NCBI GenBank assembly: GCA_005938025.2
Contig: VCCI02000001.1
Location: 1,984,001-2,048,000 of the forward strand
Direction of reading: 5' to 3'
Length of the DNA stretch: 64,000 nucleotides
Source: Inquilinus sp. KBS0705
GTDB lineage: Bacteria > Bacteroidota > Bacteroidia > Sphingobacteriales > Sphingobacteriaceae
Shown here: piece after piece, positions 1-8,441 of the stretch
How the letters are laid out: every line of letters starts with the position of its first letter
Numbering within the stretch: position 1 is the first letter of the stretch
Notes under the pieces: model-generated
Database searches by the model: none
Told to the model about the DNA's origin: nothing
What the model saw: only the letters and a program-made list of their open reading frames with translations
Translations under genes and position numbers: made by a program

Positions 1-480
1 CAAAACAATGATGGCCTGTGGGGGACAAGGGCATAGGAAATTTTGCTGAAGCGGGGGAATGTGCGAGCGAAGCGGGGCAAAAGATTCCAGCCCGTGGTTT
101 TGTCCGTTTTGCAGTGCAAAGGCCCTGTGCGGCAAAGAAGCCTTTGTGCTGACTTGAATTTTTGCTTCTTTTGTTTCAAGACAAAAGAAGTAGCCCTCCC
201 GCGGCGATGAGCGGGCCAAACTTGTTTGAAGTACAAAATTCGTTACCCTCCGGTCAGGAGATTGCCACTCCGTTAGCCAACGGATCGCAATGACGCGCGG
301 GGGACTAATGCGATGAGGTTGCCGCGTAGCTGTCTCTCCCTGCAATGACATGGTGGGAAGCCATGGCGGCGATGCTTCGACGGGGCTCAGCATGACAGGC
401 GGTTGTAGTATCACTTTCGTGCTCATATTTTAAATACTATTTCCCTGTGTTTATATCCCTATTTTACTATTTTTGAATTG
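1..480. other. Gene-free left end with repeat fragments
   Basis: I see no convincing gene here. The stretch is a patchwork of relatively GC-rich repeat-like fragments. Around 374-394 there is a piece resembling the TTCGAC...CTCAGCATGAC dispersed repeat found again near 3.7 and 5.3 kb. Around 257-300 there is a degenerate piece resembling the GTCATTGCGA palindrome family. The last 60 bases before the first gene are AT-rich and probably hold its promoter. Confidence 0.5.
165..190. terminator. Perfect 10-bp hairpin, possible terminator
   Basis: CTTCTTTTGT (165-174) pairs perfectly with ACAAAAGAAG (181-190) around a 6-base loop. It could terminate a gene lying off the left edge or be part of a dispersed repeat. 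No gene in the window ends just before it. Confidence 0.35.
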
Positions 481-753
481 ATGCTAACCATTACCAACCA
501 CACCCTCGAAAAACTTGAAATGCTATTAAAAACAGCAGGTTACAGGGTGCGGTACGAAAAAGGTAATTTTAAAACAGGGGCCTGCCTGCTGCTAAACAGC
601 CGCATAGTGGTAGTAAATAAATTTGCCAATTTAGAGAGTAAAATAGCCGCCCTTGCCGACCTGGCGCGCACATTAGATATAGATTATAACCTGCTGGATG
701 AAAAACAGGCTGCATTTTTGCATCAGTTAAAACAAACCCAACTGCAGCTGTGA
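481..753 (+). CDS. Conserved hypothetical protein upstream of an MBL-fold hydrolase
   Basis: A 90-residue soluble protein with no signal peptide or membrane segment. I chose the ATG at 481 over the TTG at 478. Its sequence is a mix of short hydrophobic strands (for example SRIVVVNKF) and a helical, Gln-rich tail. I do not recognise a named family. Its stop codon overlaps the GTG start of the next gene by four bases, so the two are almost certainly translated from one message and the small protein may work with the hydrolase. The function is unknown. Confidence 0.7.
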   Translation: MLTITNHTLEKLEMLLKTAGYRVRYEKGNFKTGACLLLNSRIVVVNKFANLESKIAALADLARTLDIDYNLLDEKQAAFLHQLKQTQLQL

Positions 754-1511
754 CCATAACTTTTTTAGGAACCGGAACTTCGCAGGGTGTACCTGTTATT
801 GCCTGCCAATGCGAGGTTTGTACCTCGGCCGATGCGCTGGATAGGCGCCTGCGCACCTCTGTTTTGATAGAGAGCGAAGATAAAACCATTGTGATAGACT
901 CGGGGCCCGATTTTAGGTACCAGATGCTAAGGGCAAGGGTAATGCACCTTGATGCCATTGTTTTTACACACGAGCATAAAGACCATGTAGCCGGTATGGA
1001 CGATATAAGGGCCTACAACTACAAGCAGAGCGGCCCGGTAGATATTTATGCCGACAACCGTGTGCAACAAGCCTTAAAGCGCGAATTTCCGTATATTTTT
1101 GATGATAAGGGCTACCCCGGCATACCACAAATAAACCTGCACACCATTGGCCTGCAGCCATTTGATATTGGATCGGTGCACTTTACCCCTATCGAGGTGA
1201 TGCACTATAAGCTGCCGGTGCTGGGTTTCCGGATAAAGGACTTTACTTATATTACCGATGCCAAAACCGTATCGGAGGCCGAAAAAGAGAAAATGCGGGG
1301 CACCAAAATACTGGTGATAAACGCCCTGCAAAAAGAGAAGCACATATCGCACTTTACCCTTGCCGAAGCAATTGCCTTTGCGCAGGAAATTGGTGCCGAA
1401 CAAACCTACTTTACCCACATTAGCCACCGCATGGGCCTGCATAGCCGAATAAACCCGGAGTTGCCCGCCGGTATGTATCTGGCTTACGACGGACTTGAAC
1501 TGGAAATTTAG
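750..1511 (+). CDS. MBL-fold metallo-hydrolase (PhnP / RNase Z-like)
   Basis: A 253-residue metallo-beta-lactamase-fold hydrolase. The N-terminal strand has the family pattern GTGTSQGVP, and the metal site motif THEHKDH lies at residues 73-79 (His74, His76, Asp78, His79). Further ligands are likely in the TDAK (about 169-172) and THISHRMG (C-terminal) segments. A CQCEVC cluster follows the first strand, as in PhnP-like phosphodiesterases. The start is a GTG overlapping the upstream stop. Known relatives cleave phosphodiesters such as cyclic ribose phosphates or nucleic acid ends. The substrate here cannot be told from sequence. Confidence 0.85.
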   Translation: MTITFLGTGTSQGVPVIACQCEVCTSADALDRRLRTSVLIESEDKTIVIDSGPDFRYQMLRARVMHLDAIVFTHEHKDHVAGMDDIRAYNYKQSGPVDIYADNRVQQALKREFPYIFDDKGYPGIPQINLHTIGLQPFDIGSVHFTPIEVMHYKLPVLGFRIKDFTYITDAKTVSEAEKEKMRGTKILVINALQKEKHISHFTLAEAIAFAQEIGAEQTYFTHISHRMGLHSRINPELPAGMYLAYDGLELEI

Positions 1512-1593
1512 CCTACTCTTATTTTGTTTATTATCAGGATTTATTTTTTCTTAAAACGAAAAATATATACATTGCAGATAATAAACATCTCCA

Positions 1594-2016
1594 ATGAAGA
1601 ACATTGTATACCTGAGCACCGCTGTAAAATTAATGAGTGATGCAGATTTGATTGATATATTGCGGGTTGCGCGCGCACAAAATGCCGAAAACCGTATCAG
1701 CGGCGTATTGCTTTACAGCGAGGGTACCTTTTTACAGGTGCTTGAGGGTGACGATGCAAACGTTAACGCCATATATGCTAACATACAAAAAGACAAAAGG
1801 CACAAAAACCTTATTACCCTGCTTGACGAGCCTATAAGCCAAAAAAGCTTTAGCGATTGGTCAATGGGATTTTCATCGCCCCAACAAGAAAAAGTTAATC
1901 AACTGGTAGGCTTCCTTACCTCAACCGATAAAATTACCGCCGATACCAACACCAGCGCGGCCATAAGCACCCTAAAAACCTTTATAGAAAGTAATAAGCT
2001 GGCTATTAGCTATTAA
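1594..2016 (+). CDS. BLUF-domain blue-light sensor
   Basis: A 140-residue single-domain flavin photoreceptor. BLUF proteins bind FAD and rearrange the hydrogen-bond network around a Tyr-Gln pair under blue light. The key residues are visible: Tyr6, Asn30 and Gln48 within the FLQVLEG motif, plus DWSMGF near residue 92, which supplies the semi-conserved Trp/Met. About 40 residues follow the core, probably capping helices. No output domain is attached, so it likely acts through a protein partner. The stop overlaps the stop region of the convergent gene by four bases. Confidence 0.92.
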   Translation: MKNIVYLSTAVKLMSDADLIDILRVARAQNAENRISGVLLYSEGTFLQVLEGDDANVNAIYANIQKDKRHKNLITLLDEPISQKSFSDWSMGFSSPQQEKVNQLVGFLTSTDKITADTNTSAAISTLKTFIESNKLAISY

Positions 2017-2474
2017 TTCAGCTTCAAATAACTCACCTCATTTATGGTAGCGCGGTAAGCCTTTAGGTGGCCCTTCTTTTGCACATCTATACGGCCGCGT
2101 ATAGTAATGGCTTTATTATTTAACTGGTTGTATTGGCCGTCTTCGGTTTCAAAAAGGCCGGTGTGGTTGTCGTTTTCGTACAAAGGGCAATCTTGTGTAA
2201 AATTTACCCAAAAGGCATGCGCGTTGCTGTGGTCGGTAAAAGTGCTGTCGTTTACCAGGGCCGATGTATGCTTTCCCTCCTGGTAAGTGCCCGATACCTG
2301 TACGTATTGTTTATCGTAATACTTAATGCTATCAATAAGGTGCACAAAGCTTACCGGCTTGTATTGAATACCCGCCGCGCATTCGCTGCTATAGGTTTTG
2401 GCTTTATGGCTTTTGCAGGCTGCCGGCACTACGGCCATCAGCATAAATAAAAGGGCTAACCTGTTGTGTGCCAT
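2013..2474 (-). CDS. Hypothetical lipoprotein
   Basis: A 153-residue protein with an N-terminal hydrophobic stretch ending VPAAC, a likely lipobox, so it is probably an exported lipoprotein. The mature part is beta-rich with the segment YVQVSGTYQEG followed by an AFWVNF strand, reminiscent of an OB-like fold. I do not recognise a named family. Its 3' end overlaps the BLUF gene tail to tail. Confidence 0.7.
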   Translation of the reverse strand: MAHNRLALLFMLMAVVPAACKSHKAKTYSSECAAGIQYKPVSFVHLIDSIKYYDKQYVQVSGTYQEGKHTSALVNDSTFTDHSNAHAFWVNFTQDCPLYENDNHTGLFETEDGQYNQLNNKAITIRGRIDVQKKGHLKAYRATINEVSYLKLN

Positions 2475-2530
2475 AAGCTAAATATAAGGCTTTTAGCATT
2501 AAAACAGGGTTAGCAGCTATTTATTTTACG

Positions 2531-3511
2531 CTATTTGTTTAGCAGCAGTAACATTTCTTTTACATACCTGCCCGATGGTGTTAGCTGCTCGGCTGTCCAG
2601 CCGCCATTGGCAGGTGCGCCGGGTTGTAACAGAGCGGTAGTTTCCTGCTTATCGGTTACGTTCCAGTTGGCCCAGCTTAGGTGGTTGCTTTCCATCCAGT
2701 CAATCCACTTTTTGTTCATGGCCAAATCAAACACGCCATTACCGTTTGATTCGCCCACACCCCACTCCGTAACCATTAGCGGTAAGCCTAATTGTATGGC
2801 CTTATTGGCCTTGGCCCTTAAACCATCCTGGTGGTTATTGTCCGAAGCATAAAAGTGAAACGAATAGGCGATATTTTTAAACCCGGTTATAGGGCTGGCG
2901 GCGGCAATATCCACATCCTGATCCCAATGCGGGCTACCTACTATAATTAATCCCGTTTTGTCGTACTTCCGTATCTCGGGTATTACCTGTAACGCGTAGT
3001 TTTTAATGGTATCCCAGTTAACACGTTCAGGTTCGTTCCATATCTCGTAAATAACATTGGGCACGCTTGCGTATTTTTTGGCCATTTCGGCAAAAAACGC
3101 TTTCGATTGCGGTATATGCAGGTGGCTGTTATGGTCGTGCCAGTCTATCAATACATACACGCCATCTTTTATAGCCTGATCAACCACGTTTACGATCAGT
3201 TGCTTTTGCGAATCGGGTTGCTGCAAATAGCCGCCAGCCGGCTGCACGCCCATTGATGCACGGATAATGGAAGCCTTAAAATCCTTAGCCAGCCAATCTA
3301 TTACATCGGCATTATAGTATTTACGCCCTGCCCACAAGCTCCACGACAGGCTGATGCCCCTTAATTGCGGCGGTACACCTTTTTTATTTACTATTTGATT
3401 GCCCTTTACCTTTAGCGCCCCATTAACGGCTACAGGTGTTTGGCTTTGCGCAACTATAGCCTGGCATAAGGCGGCGCAAAAAAATAATACAACAGCTATC
3501 TTCTTCATCAT
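2531..3511 (-). CDS. Secreted GH5 endoglucanase (cellulase)
   Basis: A 326-residue glycoside hydrolase family 5 enzyme with a cleavable signal peptide (about residues 1-22, ending IVAQ). The acid/base glutamate is Glu160 in the motif IYEIWNEP, and the nucleophile is Glu249 in PLMVTEWG. Other hallmarks are RGISLSW (about 51-57), VLIDWHDH (about 120-127) and SFHFYA (about 218-223). The layout fits subfamily GH5_2-type beta-1,4-endoglucanases acting on cellulose or related glucans. It is a single catalytic domain with no carbohydrate-binding module. There is no adjacent SusCD pair. Confidence 0.93.
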   Translation of the reverse strand: MMKKIAVVLFFCAALCQAIVAQSQTPVAVNGALKVKGNQIVNKKGVPPQLRGISLSWSLWAGRKYYNADVIDWLAKDFKASIIRASMGVQPAGGYLQQPDSQKQLIVNVVDQAIKDGVYVLIDWHDHNSHLHIPQSKAFFAEMAKKYASVPNVIYEIWNEPERVNWDTIKNYALQVIPEIRKYDKTGLIIVGSPHWDQDVDIAAASPITGFKNIAYSFHFYASDNNHQDGLRAKANKAIQLGLPLMVTEWGVGESNGNGVFDLAMNKKWIDWMESNHLSWANWNVTDKQETTALLQPGAPANGGWTAEQLTPSGRYVKEMLLLLNK

Positions 3512-3675
3512 AAATCAAGTTTAGTCATTCGGTAACACATATACGGCTTTTTGCAAAAAATTAATCAACTTATGTTAAAAATTCGCCTGTTCAAGTGTCC
3601 ACACTTACATTAATCCGGAAGCGTGGACGCTTCAAATCCAATTACGGTAAAGCGAAGACGCTTTACCGGGCGGAG

Positions 3676-3818
3676 AGCCTGCCGAACCACTCGCTAACTG
3701 GCCTGCCCACATATCCTTCGACAAGCTCAGGATGACTCCCCACACTTTTTCATGGTGAGCCTGTCGAACCACTCGCCGCCATTCCTTTGCGCGCGTCCTT
3801 CGACAAGCTCAGGATGAC
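3676..3818. repeat. Cluster of dispersed palindrome halves (family C)
   Basis: The 423-base gap between the GH5 and phosphodiesterase genes holds two identical 23-base copies of TCCTTCGACAAGCTCAGGATGAC-type sequence at 3714-3736 and 3796-3818. Inverted variants (GAGCCTGTCGAACCA type) lie around 3676-3693 and 3753-3771. Related pieces occur at 374-394, 5301-5323 and 32740-32836. Nothing coding is seen here. Confidence 0.75.
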
Positions 3819-3910
3819 CCCTATTTGATGTAATAAGCCAGTTTGATTCCTTACCGCAATGCTACTGCAACATTAACATTACCATAGTACTGCCTTAACC
3901 TTATTTGCGC

Positions 3911-3918
3911 TATTTTTG
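3911..3918 (+). promoter_or_regulatory. Candidate Bacteroidota -7 box (TAttTTTG)
   Basis: TATTTTTG matches the TAnnTTTG consensus of Bacteroidota primary sigma promoters and lies 17 bases before the chosen ATG at 3935. The -33 TTG element is not clear. If used, the leader would be very short. Confidence 0.35.
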
Positions 3919-3934
3919 CCTTATCGCTACGTTT

Positions 3935-5203
3935 ATGAAAAAATACAGCTTTATATTGGTAATGCTTGCCATTTGCCTGAATACCTTTGGGCAGGTACAA
4001 ATACCCGATACCACCCAACACATCATAGCCAGCCGCAAAAAGAGCTTAAAGCAGCAAAAAAAGCCTTATGTTATCCTTATATCTGCCGATGGTTTCCGCT
4101 GGGATTACGCAAAAAAATACAACGCCAAAAACCTGCTGCGTTTAAGCGGGCAGGGCGTAAGCGCGGCATCAATGCTGCCCTCATACCCATCGGTAACCTT
4201 CCCTAACCACTACGCGCTGGTAACGGGCCTGTACCCCTCGCACTCGGGCCTGGTAAACAACACCTTTTACGACAGGGATAAAAAAGACAGCTACAGCATG
4301 AGCAATAAGCCAAAAGTGGCCGATAGCAGCTGGTATGGCGGCAGTCCGCTTTGGGTGCTGGCCGAGCAGCAAAAACTACTTTCGGCGAGCTTTTACTGGG
4401 TAGCATCAGAGGCGGCCATAAAGGGTGTTCGCCCCAGCTATTATTATGTGTACAACGAAAAGATAGCTATGCACAACCGCATAGCAGCGGTGGTAAACTG
4501 GCTAAAGCTACCCCCGGCACAGCGCCCGCATTTAATTACCTTTTACCTGCCCCAGGTTGACCTTGCCGGCCACCTGTACACCCCCGACGCGCCCGAAACA
4601 GAAAAAGAGGTGCTGTTTGTAGATTCGGCCATCAACGAGTTGAACAAGGCTGTAAATGCCACCGGGCTTAAGGTAAACTTTGTGTTTGTATCAGACCACG
4701 GCATGACAGCCGTTGATAAGGATAACCCCATTGGCATACCCGCAGCTATTGATACCGCGAAGTTTAAAATATCTGGCGATGGTATATTGGTAGAGCTTTA
4801 TGCCAAAAACAAAGCCGATATACCAGCCGCTTACCAGCAGTTGGTTAATGGGGCTAAAGGCTATAAGGTTTGCCTTAAAACCAATATACCCGCCAAACTG
4901 CACTACGGCGCTACCGACGACTGGCATAACCGCATAGGCGATATACTGCTGATACCCGAATGGCCGAAGGTATTTAACCTGTATGGCAAGAAAATAAACC
5001 CCGGCTGGCACGGTTACGACCCTACAGTGGTAAAAGATATGCATGCTACCTTTTATGCCTGGGGACCGGCCTTTAAAAACGGCAGGCAAATACCCACCTT
5101 TAAAAACGTTGATGTGTTTAATTTGATAGCCGATATACTGGCCCTAAAGCACCAAAAAGTTGACGGTGATGAATGGCTGGCAAAGCGGGTGCTGAAAAAG
5201 TGA
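3935..5203 (+). CDS. Alkaline phosphatase / NPP-family phosphodiesterase, exported
   Basis: A 422-residue ectonucleotide pyrophosphatase/phosphodiesterase-type enzyme. I chose the ATG at 3935, which begins a typical signal peptide ending NTFGQ; the upstream TTG at 3905 adds only leader-like sequence. Visible family motifs are the first metal site ISADGFRWD, the catalytic threonine in PSVTFPNHY, the second-site DLAGH, and FVSDHGM. A histidine near the C-terminus (PGWHGYD) completes the two-zinc site. Enzymes of this family hydrolyse nucleotide or phospholipid phosphodiesters in the periplasm. It stands alone between repeat-rich gaps. Confidence 0.9.
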   Translation: MKKYSFILVMLAICLNTFGQVQIPDTTQHIIASRKKSLKQQKKPYVILISADGFRWDYAKKYNAKNLLRLSGQGVSAASMLPSYPSVTFPNHYALVTGLYPSHSGLVNNTFYDRDKKDSYSMSNKPKVADSSWYGGSPLWVLAEQQKLLSASFYWVASEAAIKGVRPSYYYVYNEKIAMHNRIAAVVNWLKLPPAQRPHLITFYLPQVDLAGHLYTPDAPETEKEVLFVDSAINELNKAVNATGLKVNFVFVSDHGMTAVDKDNPIGIPAAIDTAKFKISGDGILVELYAKNKADIPAAYQQLVNGAKGYKVCLKTNIPAKLHYGATDDWHNRIGDILLIPEWPKVFNLYGKKINPGWHGYDPTVVKDMHATFYAWGPAFKNGRQIPTFKNVDVFNLIADILALKHQKVDGDEWLAKRVLKK

Positions 5204-5604
5204 TACCTGCAATGTATGTGATTACCATGTGGGCTTGCGCGCCCGCCTCCCCTCCCGAGAAGGGCAGGGGTGTGTTAGCCGCTATGCTATATCCCCTCGT
5301 GTCATGCTGAGCTTGTCGAAGCACCAACCCGTCATCCCGAACGAGCGATAGCGAGGAGGGATCTTGTTCATTATGCAAAATTCACCGCCCCGTACCCATC
5401 ACCAAAACAGTTGTTTTTTTATATGAAAATATTTTTGTATATTGGAGATTGACCCCGGAACAAAAAAAATGAAAAATTTGCGCCTGGTAACGAAAAATCT
5501 GCAAAATTTTTGTGTGTAAAGTGGAAAGGAAACGGCCATTCAACGCTGCCAGGGCATATTTTATTAAATAATAACCAATAAAACCCGTTTAGTCTGATTT
5601 GAAA
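5204..5604. other. 401-base gap with repeats and an AT-rich leader
   Basis: The first half contains dispersed palindrome pieces (see 5301-5371). The second half is AT-rich, with a TAttTTTG-like box at 5430-5437 that could drive the next gene through a leader of about 160 bases. No coding region is supported. Confidence 0.45.
5301..5371. repeat. Dispersed palindrome pieces (families C and B)
   Basis: GTCATGCTGAGCTTGTCGAAG at 5301-5321 is an inverted variant of the family C repeat near 3.7 kb. It is followed at 5331-5371 by a left arm of the family B palindrome that contains the core GAGCGATAGCGA (5343-5354). The same 12-mer occurs in the family A element at 43130-43141. Confidence 0.7.
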
Positions 5605-6108
5605 ATGCAACGCTTGCTTATTATACTTTTACTACTGCCTTTTACCCTGCACGCGCAGGATACCATCATCATTAAACGCCAGGCCAATATGATAGCAGCA
5701 GCCACCTTTAAAGGCGATTTTAAAACCGTAATAGACTACACCTACCCTGCCCTTATCGAGCTATCGGGTGGCCGCGACCAGATGCAAAAACTCATCACCG
5801 ACCGCATAAAAGACCTTAAATCGCAGGGTATCATCAGTTTTGAGGGTTCGGTAGGTTCGCCCGGCCACATCTACAAAGCCGGCGACGAGCTGCACTGCCT
5901 GCTACCCGAAGAGATTATCTTTCGCACCAATGCCGGCCGTTACCTGGCCCGCTCGTATATGCTGGGCATCAGCAAAAACAATGGCAAAAGCTGGACATTT
6001 ATGGATGTAGGCAGCATGCCCGCCGATGTTTTACACCGCCTGCTGCCCAATTTTAACGATGACCTAAAGATACCGCCCCCCCTCAAACCTGAGTTTTTAC
6101 CCAATTAA
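5605..6108 (+). CDS. Hypothetical secreted protein
   Basis: A 167-residue protein beginning at ATG 5605 (the TTG at 5599 is less likely) with a signal peptide ending TLHAQ. The mature domain has an alpha/beta look, with LIELSGGRDQMQKLI helices and strands such as YMLGISKNNGKSWTFMDVG. This resembles small exported proteins with a SnoaL/NTF2-like shape, but I cannot assign the family with confidence. It is 58 bases upstream of the amidase gene and may share its promoter. Confidence 0.65.
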   Translation: MQRLLIILLLLPFTLHAQDTIIIKRQANMIAAATFKGDFKTVIDYTYPALIELSGGRDQMQKLITDRIKDLKSQGIISFEGSVGSPGHIYKAGDELHCLLPEEIIFRTNAGRYLARSYMLGISKNNGKSWTFMDVGSMPADVLHRLLPNFNDDLKIPPPLKPEFLPN

Positions 6109-6166
6109 ATTGTTACAATAAACGGTGGTATTTTTTGTAGATTGGGGTACTAAAACTATCCTGATC

Positions 6167-7783
6167 ATGCAACGCAGAAACTTCTTAAAAACAGGCTCAT
6201 TAGCCGGATTAACGCTTTCTACACTCATAAGCGCCTCATGCTCGCCATCATCAACAGATAAAAAAACAGCTGATAATACCACCCAGCCTACCGATGATTT
6301 TGAACTGAACGAGGCCACTATTGATAGCCTGCAGCAAATGATGAAAAGCGGCTCGCATACCTCCCGCTCCATTACCGAATTGTACTTAAAACGCATTGAT
6401 GCCATTGATAAGAACGGCCCAAAGCTTAACTCGGTTATCGAACTTAATAAGAGCGCGCTGGACATGGCCGACGCAATGGACAAAGAGCGTAAAAAAGGTA
6501 AAATACGCGGCCCATTGCACGGAATACCCGTTTTAATAAAAGATAACATTGATACCGGCGATAATATGCACACGACTGCCGGTGCCTTGGCCTTAGGCGA
6601 TAACTTTGCCAAACAGGATGCCTTTATAGCCCATAAACTGCGCGAAGCGGGTGCCGTAATTTTAGGTAAAACCAACCTGAGCGAGTGGGCAAACTTCCGC
6701 TCGTCGCACTCTACCAGCGCCTGGAGCAGCCGTGGCCTGCAAACCAAGTGCCCCTACGTGCTGGACAGAAACCCAAGCGGTTCAAGCGCCGGATCAGGTG
6801 CTGCGGCAGCGGCCAATTTATGCGCCGTAGCCATAGGTACCGAAACGGATGGTTCGGTGGTTTCACCATCATCGGTAAACGGTTTGGTGGGTATAAAACC
6901 AACTGTAGGCTTATGGAGCCGCACAGGTATCATCCCTATATCAAAAACACAGGACACCGCCGGCCCAATGACCCGTACCGTTAAAGATGCAGCCATTTTG
7001 CTGGGCGCATTAGCCGGTGTAGATACTAACGACAGCTACACACTACATAGCAAAGCTGAAAAGGACTATACCAAATTTTTAGACATTAACGGCTTAAAAG
7101 GTAAGCGTGTAGGTATCGAAAAGATTGAAAACCCAGGCGCAGCAATGGATAAAATAATGAAAGAAGCCATTGAGGTTTTGAAAAAGCAAGGCGCCGAAGT
7201 GGTGGAGGTTGAACTGAACAAGCGCTTAAAAGACATTGGAAACGCCGAGTTTTTGGTATTGGTGTACGAGTTTAAAGATGGAGTGAACAGCTACCTTAGC
7301 AAAGCCAACAGCAAGATGAAAAGCCTGGTTGATGTAGCTGCTTACAACAAACAAAACGAGGATAAAGCGATGCCGTTTTTTAAACAGGAAACCATTGAAT
7401 TGGCCAACACAAAAGGCGACCTTAACAGTAAAGAATATCTGGATGCGCTAAAAAAATCGCAAGGCATTAGCAGAAAAGCTATTGACGATATATTAAAGGA
7501 AAACAAACTGGATGCCATTTGCGGCCCTACAAACGGCTTTGCCGGCTGTATAGATCTTATTAACGGCGACTATGATAACGGGTTCTCTTTTTCGGGCCCG
7601 GCAGCAATGGCAGGCTACCCCCACATTACCGTACCCATGGGTGCATGGCACGAATTGCCGATAGGCATATCCTTTTTCGGCACGGCCTGGAGCGAGGGCG
7701 AATTACTTAAACTGGCCTATGCCTATGAGCAGGCCTCAAAAAAACGCATTGCACCTAAATTTAGGGAGAATTTATTTGCGTAG
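6167..7783 (+). CDS. Exported amidase (amidase signature family)
   Basis: A 538-residue amidase of the Ser-cisSer-Lys family. Starting at ATG 6167, the N-terminus is MQRRNFLKTG..., a twin-arginine-like signal running into a lipobox-like ISASC, so it is probably exported folded and perhaps lipid-anchored. Lys of the triad is about residue 125 (VLIKDNID), the cis-Ser about 207 (GSSAGSG) and the nucleophile about 230 (TDGSVV). It is related to enzymes such as GatA and peptide amidases but lacks GatB/C neighbours, so a scavenging or peptide/amide hydrolysis role is more likely than tRNA amidation. Confidence 0.9.
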   Translation: MQRRNFLKTGSLAGLTLSTLISASCSPSSTDKKTADNTTQPTDDFELNEATIDSLQQMMKSGSHTSRSITELYLKRIDAIDKNGPKLNSVIELNKSALDMADAMDKERKKGKIRGPLHGIPVLIKDNIDTGDNMHTTAGALALGDNFAKQDAFIAHKLREAGAVILGKTNLSEWANFRSSHSTSAWSSRGLQTKCPYVLDRNPSGSSAGSGAAAAANLCAVAIGTETDGSVVSPSSVNGLVGIKPTVGLWSRTGIIPISKTQDTAGPMTRTVKDAAILLGALAGVDTNDSYTLHSKAEKDYTKFLDINGLKGKRVGIEKIENPGAAMDKIMKEAIEVLKKQGAEVVEVELNKRLKDIGNAEFLVLVYEFKDGVNSYLSKANSKMKSLVDVAAYNKQNEDKAMPFFKQETIELANTKGDLNSKEYLDALKKSQGISRKAIDDILKENKLDAICGPTNGFAGCIDLINGDYDNGFSFSGPAAMAGYPHITVPMGAWHELPIGISFFGTAWSEGELLKLAYAYEQASKKRIAPKFRENLFA

Positions 7784-7792
7784 GGATATAGT

Positions 7793-7896
7793 GTCATTTC
7801 GGGCGGGTTCAGCGACATATCGACTATTGAACAAAGTGAAAATTTTGTTAGCTACCTGTCAATTGAACAGGATTTATCTCTATCGTTCGAAATGAC
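7793..7896. repeat. Degenerate family B palindromic repeat
   Basis: The ends GTCATTTC (7793-7800) and GAAATGAC (7889-7896) are perfect inverted repeats. The inner arms are decayed (TTGAACA / TGAACAGGATTT pieces remain). It is a worn copy of the element at 10228-10336, placed just after the amidase stop, where it could also act as a terminator hairpin. Confidence 0.6.
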
Positions 7897-7924
7897 ATTC
7901 TTCTTTTACTAAATTTACAAAATC

Positions 7925-8314
7925 ATGCCAACGCCCATCCCGAAAAAGATACTAGCACGCCGCCACGAGATAATGGCCGATTATATAAAGGAGCTGGATA
8001 AGCACCTGGATGATGTAATGCACGACCGCGTGACAGATATGTTTGAAATACGCGATTTTGCCGAAATACTGCACATACACCCTACCCACCTTACCAATAC
8101 CATTAAACTAACTACCGGCAAACCACCATGCTGGTATTTTGAGGATAAGCTTATGGCTATTGCTAAAGATATGCTGCAGCAAAATATCCCCATTAAACAA
8201 ATTGCCTACAAGCTTACCTTCGACCCATCTAACTTTACCAAGTTTTTTAAGCGCTTTGGGGGAATAACGCCTAAAGAGTATAAAGAGCGTGTATTTGGAG
8301 AAGAACTGAACTAA
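7925..8314 (+). CDS. Short AraC-type HTH regulator
   Basis: A 129-residue protein made almost only of the AraC/XylS double helix-turn-helix. The first HTH spans about residues 40-60 (FAEILHIHPTHLTNTIK) and the second about 92-117 (PIKQIAYKLTFDPSNFTKFFKRFGGITPKEY, family signature). There is no ligand-binding cupin domain, unlike full AraC regulators of about 280-300 residues. It lies 127 bases upstream of an SDR oxidoreductase on the same strand, an arrangement that suggests it regulates that gene. Confidence 0.85.
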   Translation: MPTPIPKKILARRHEIMADYIKELDKHLDDVMHDRVTDMFEIRDFAEILHIHPTHLTNTIKLTTGKPPCWYFEDKLMAIAKDMLQQNIPIKQIAYKLTFDPSNFTKFFKRFGGITPKEYKERVFGEELN

Positions 8315-8316
8315 AG

Positions 8317-8343
8317 TTCCCCCTTCAGGGGGTTAGGGGGTTT
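8317..8343. repeat. GC-rich CCCCCTTCAGGGGG repeat (family D)
   Basis: CCCCCT TCA GGGGG forms a small hairpin and is followed by TTAGGGGG. A near-identical copy occurs at 39143-39166, inside the end of a coding gene. Related CTCTCC...GGAGAGG pieces occur at 13334-13416. Confidence 0.6.
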
Positions 8344-8441
8344 CAAATACTGTAACTATCACCATTTTATCTTTAACTGTCACCATTTTTAAGCATTGTT
8401 TTTGCTGCACCTTTGTACCATCATCTTAACAAGAAAACAAA

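Noticed and set aside
6097..6747. 216-residue open frame on the minus strand
   Set aside because: It lies opposite the amidase gene, has no family similarity and reads as a codon-shadow frame.
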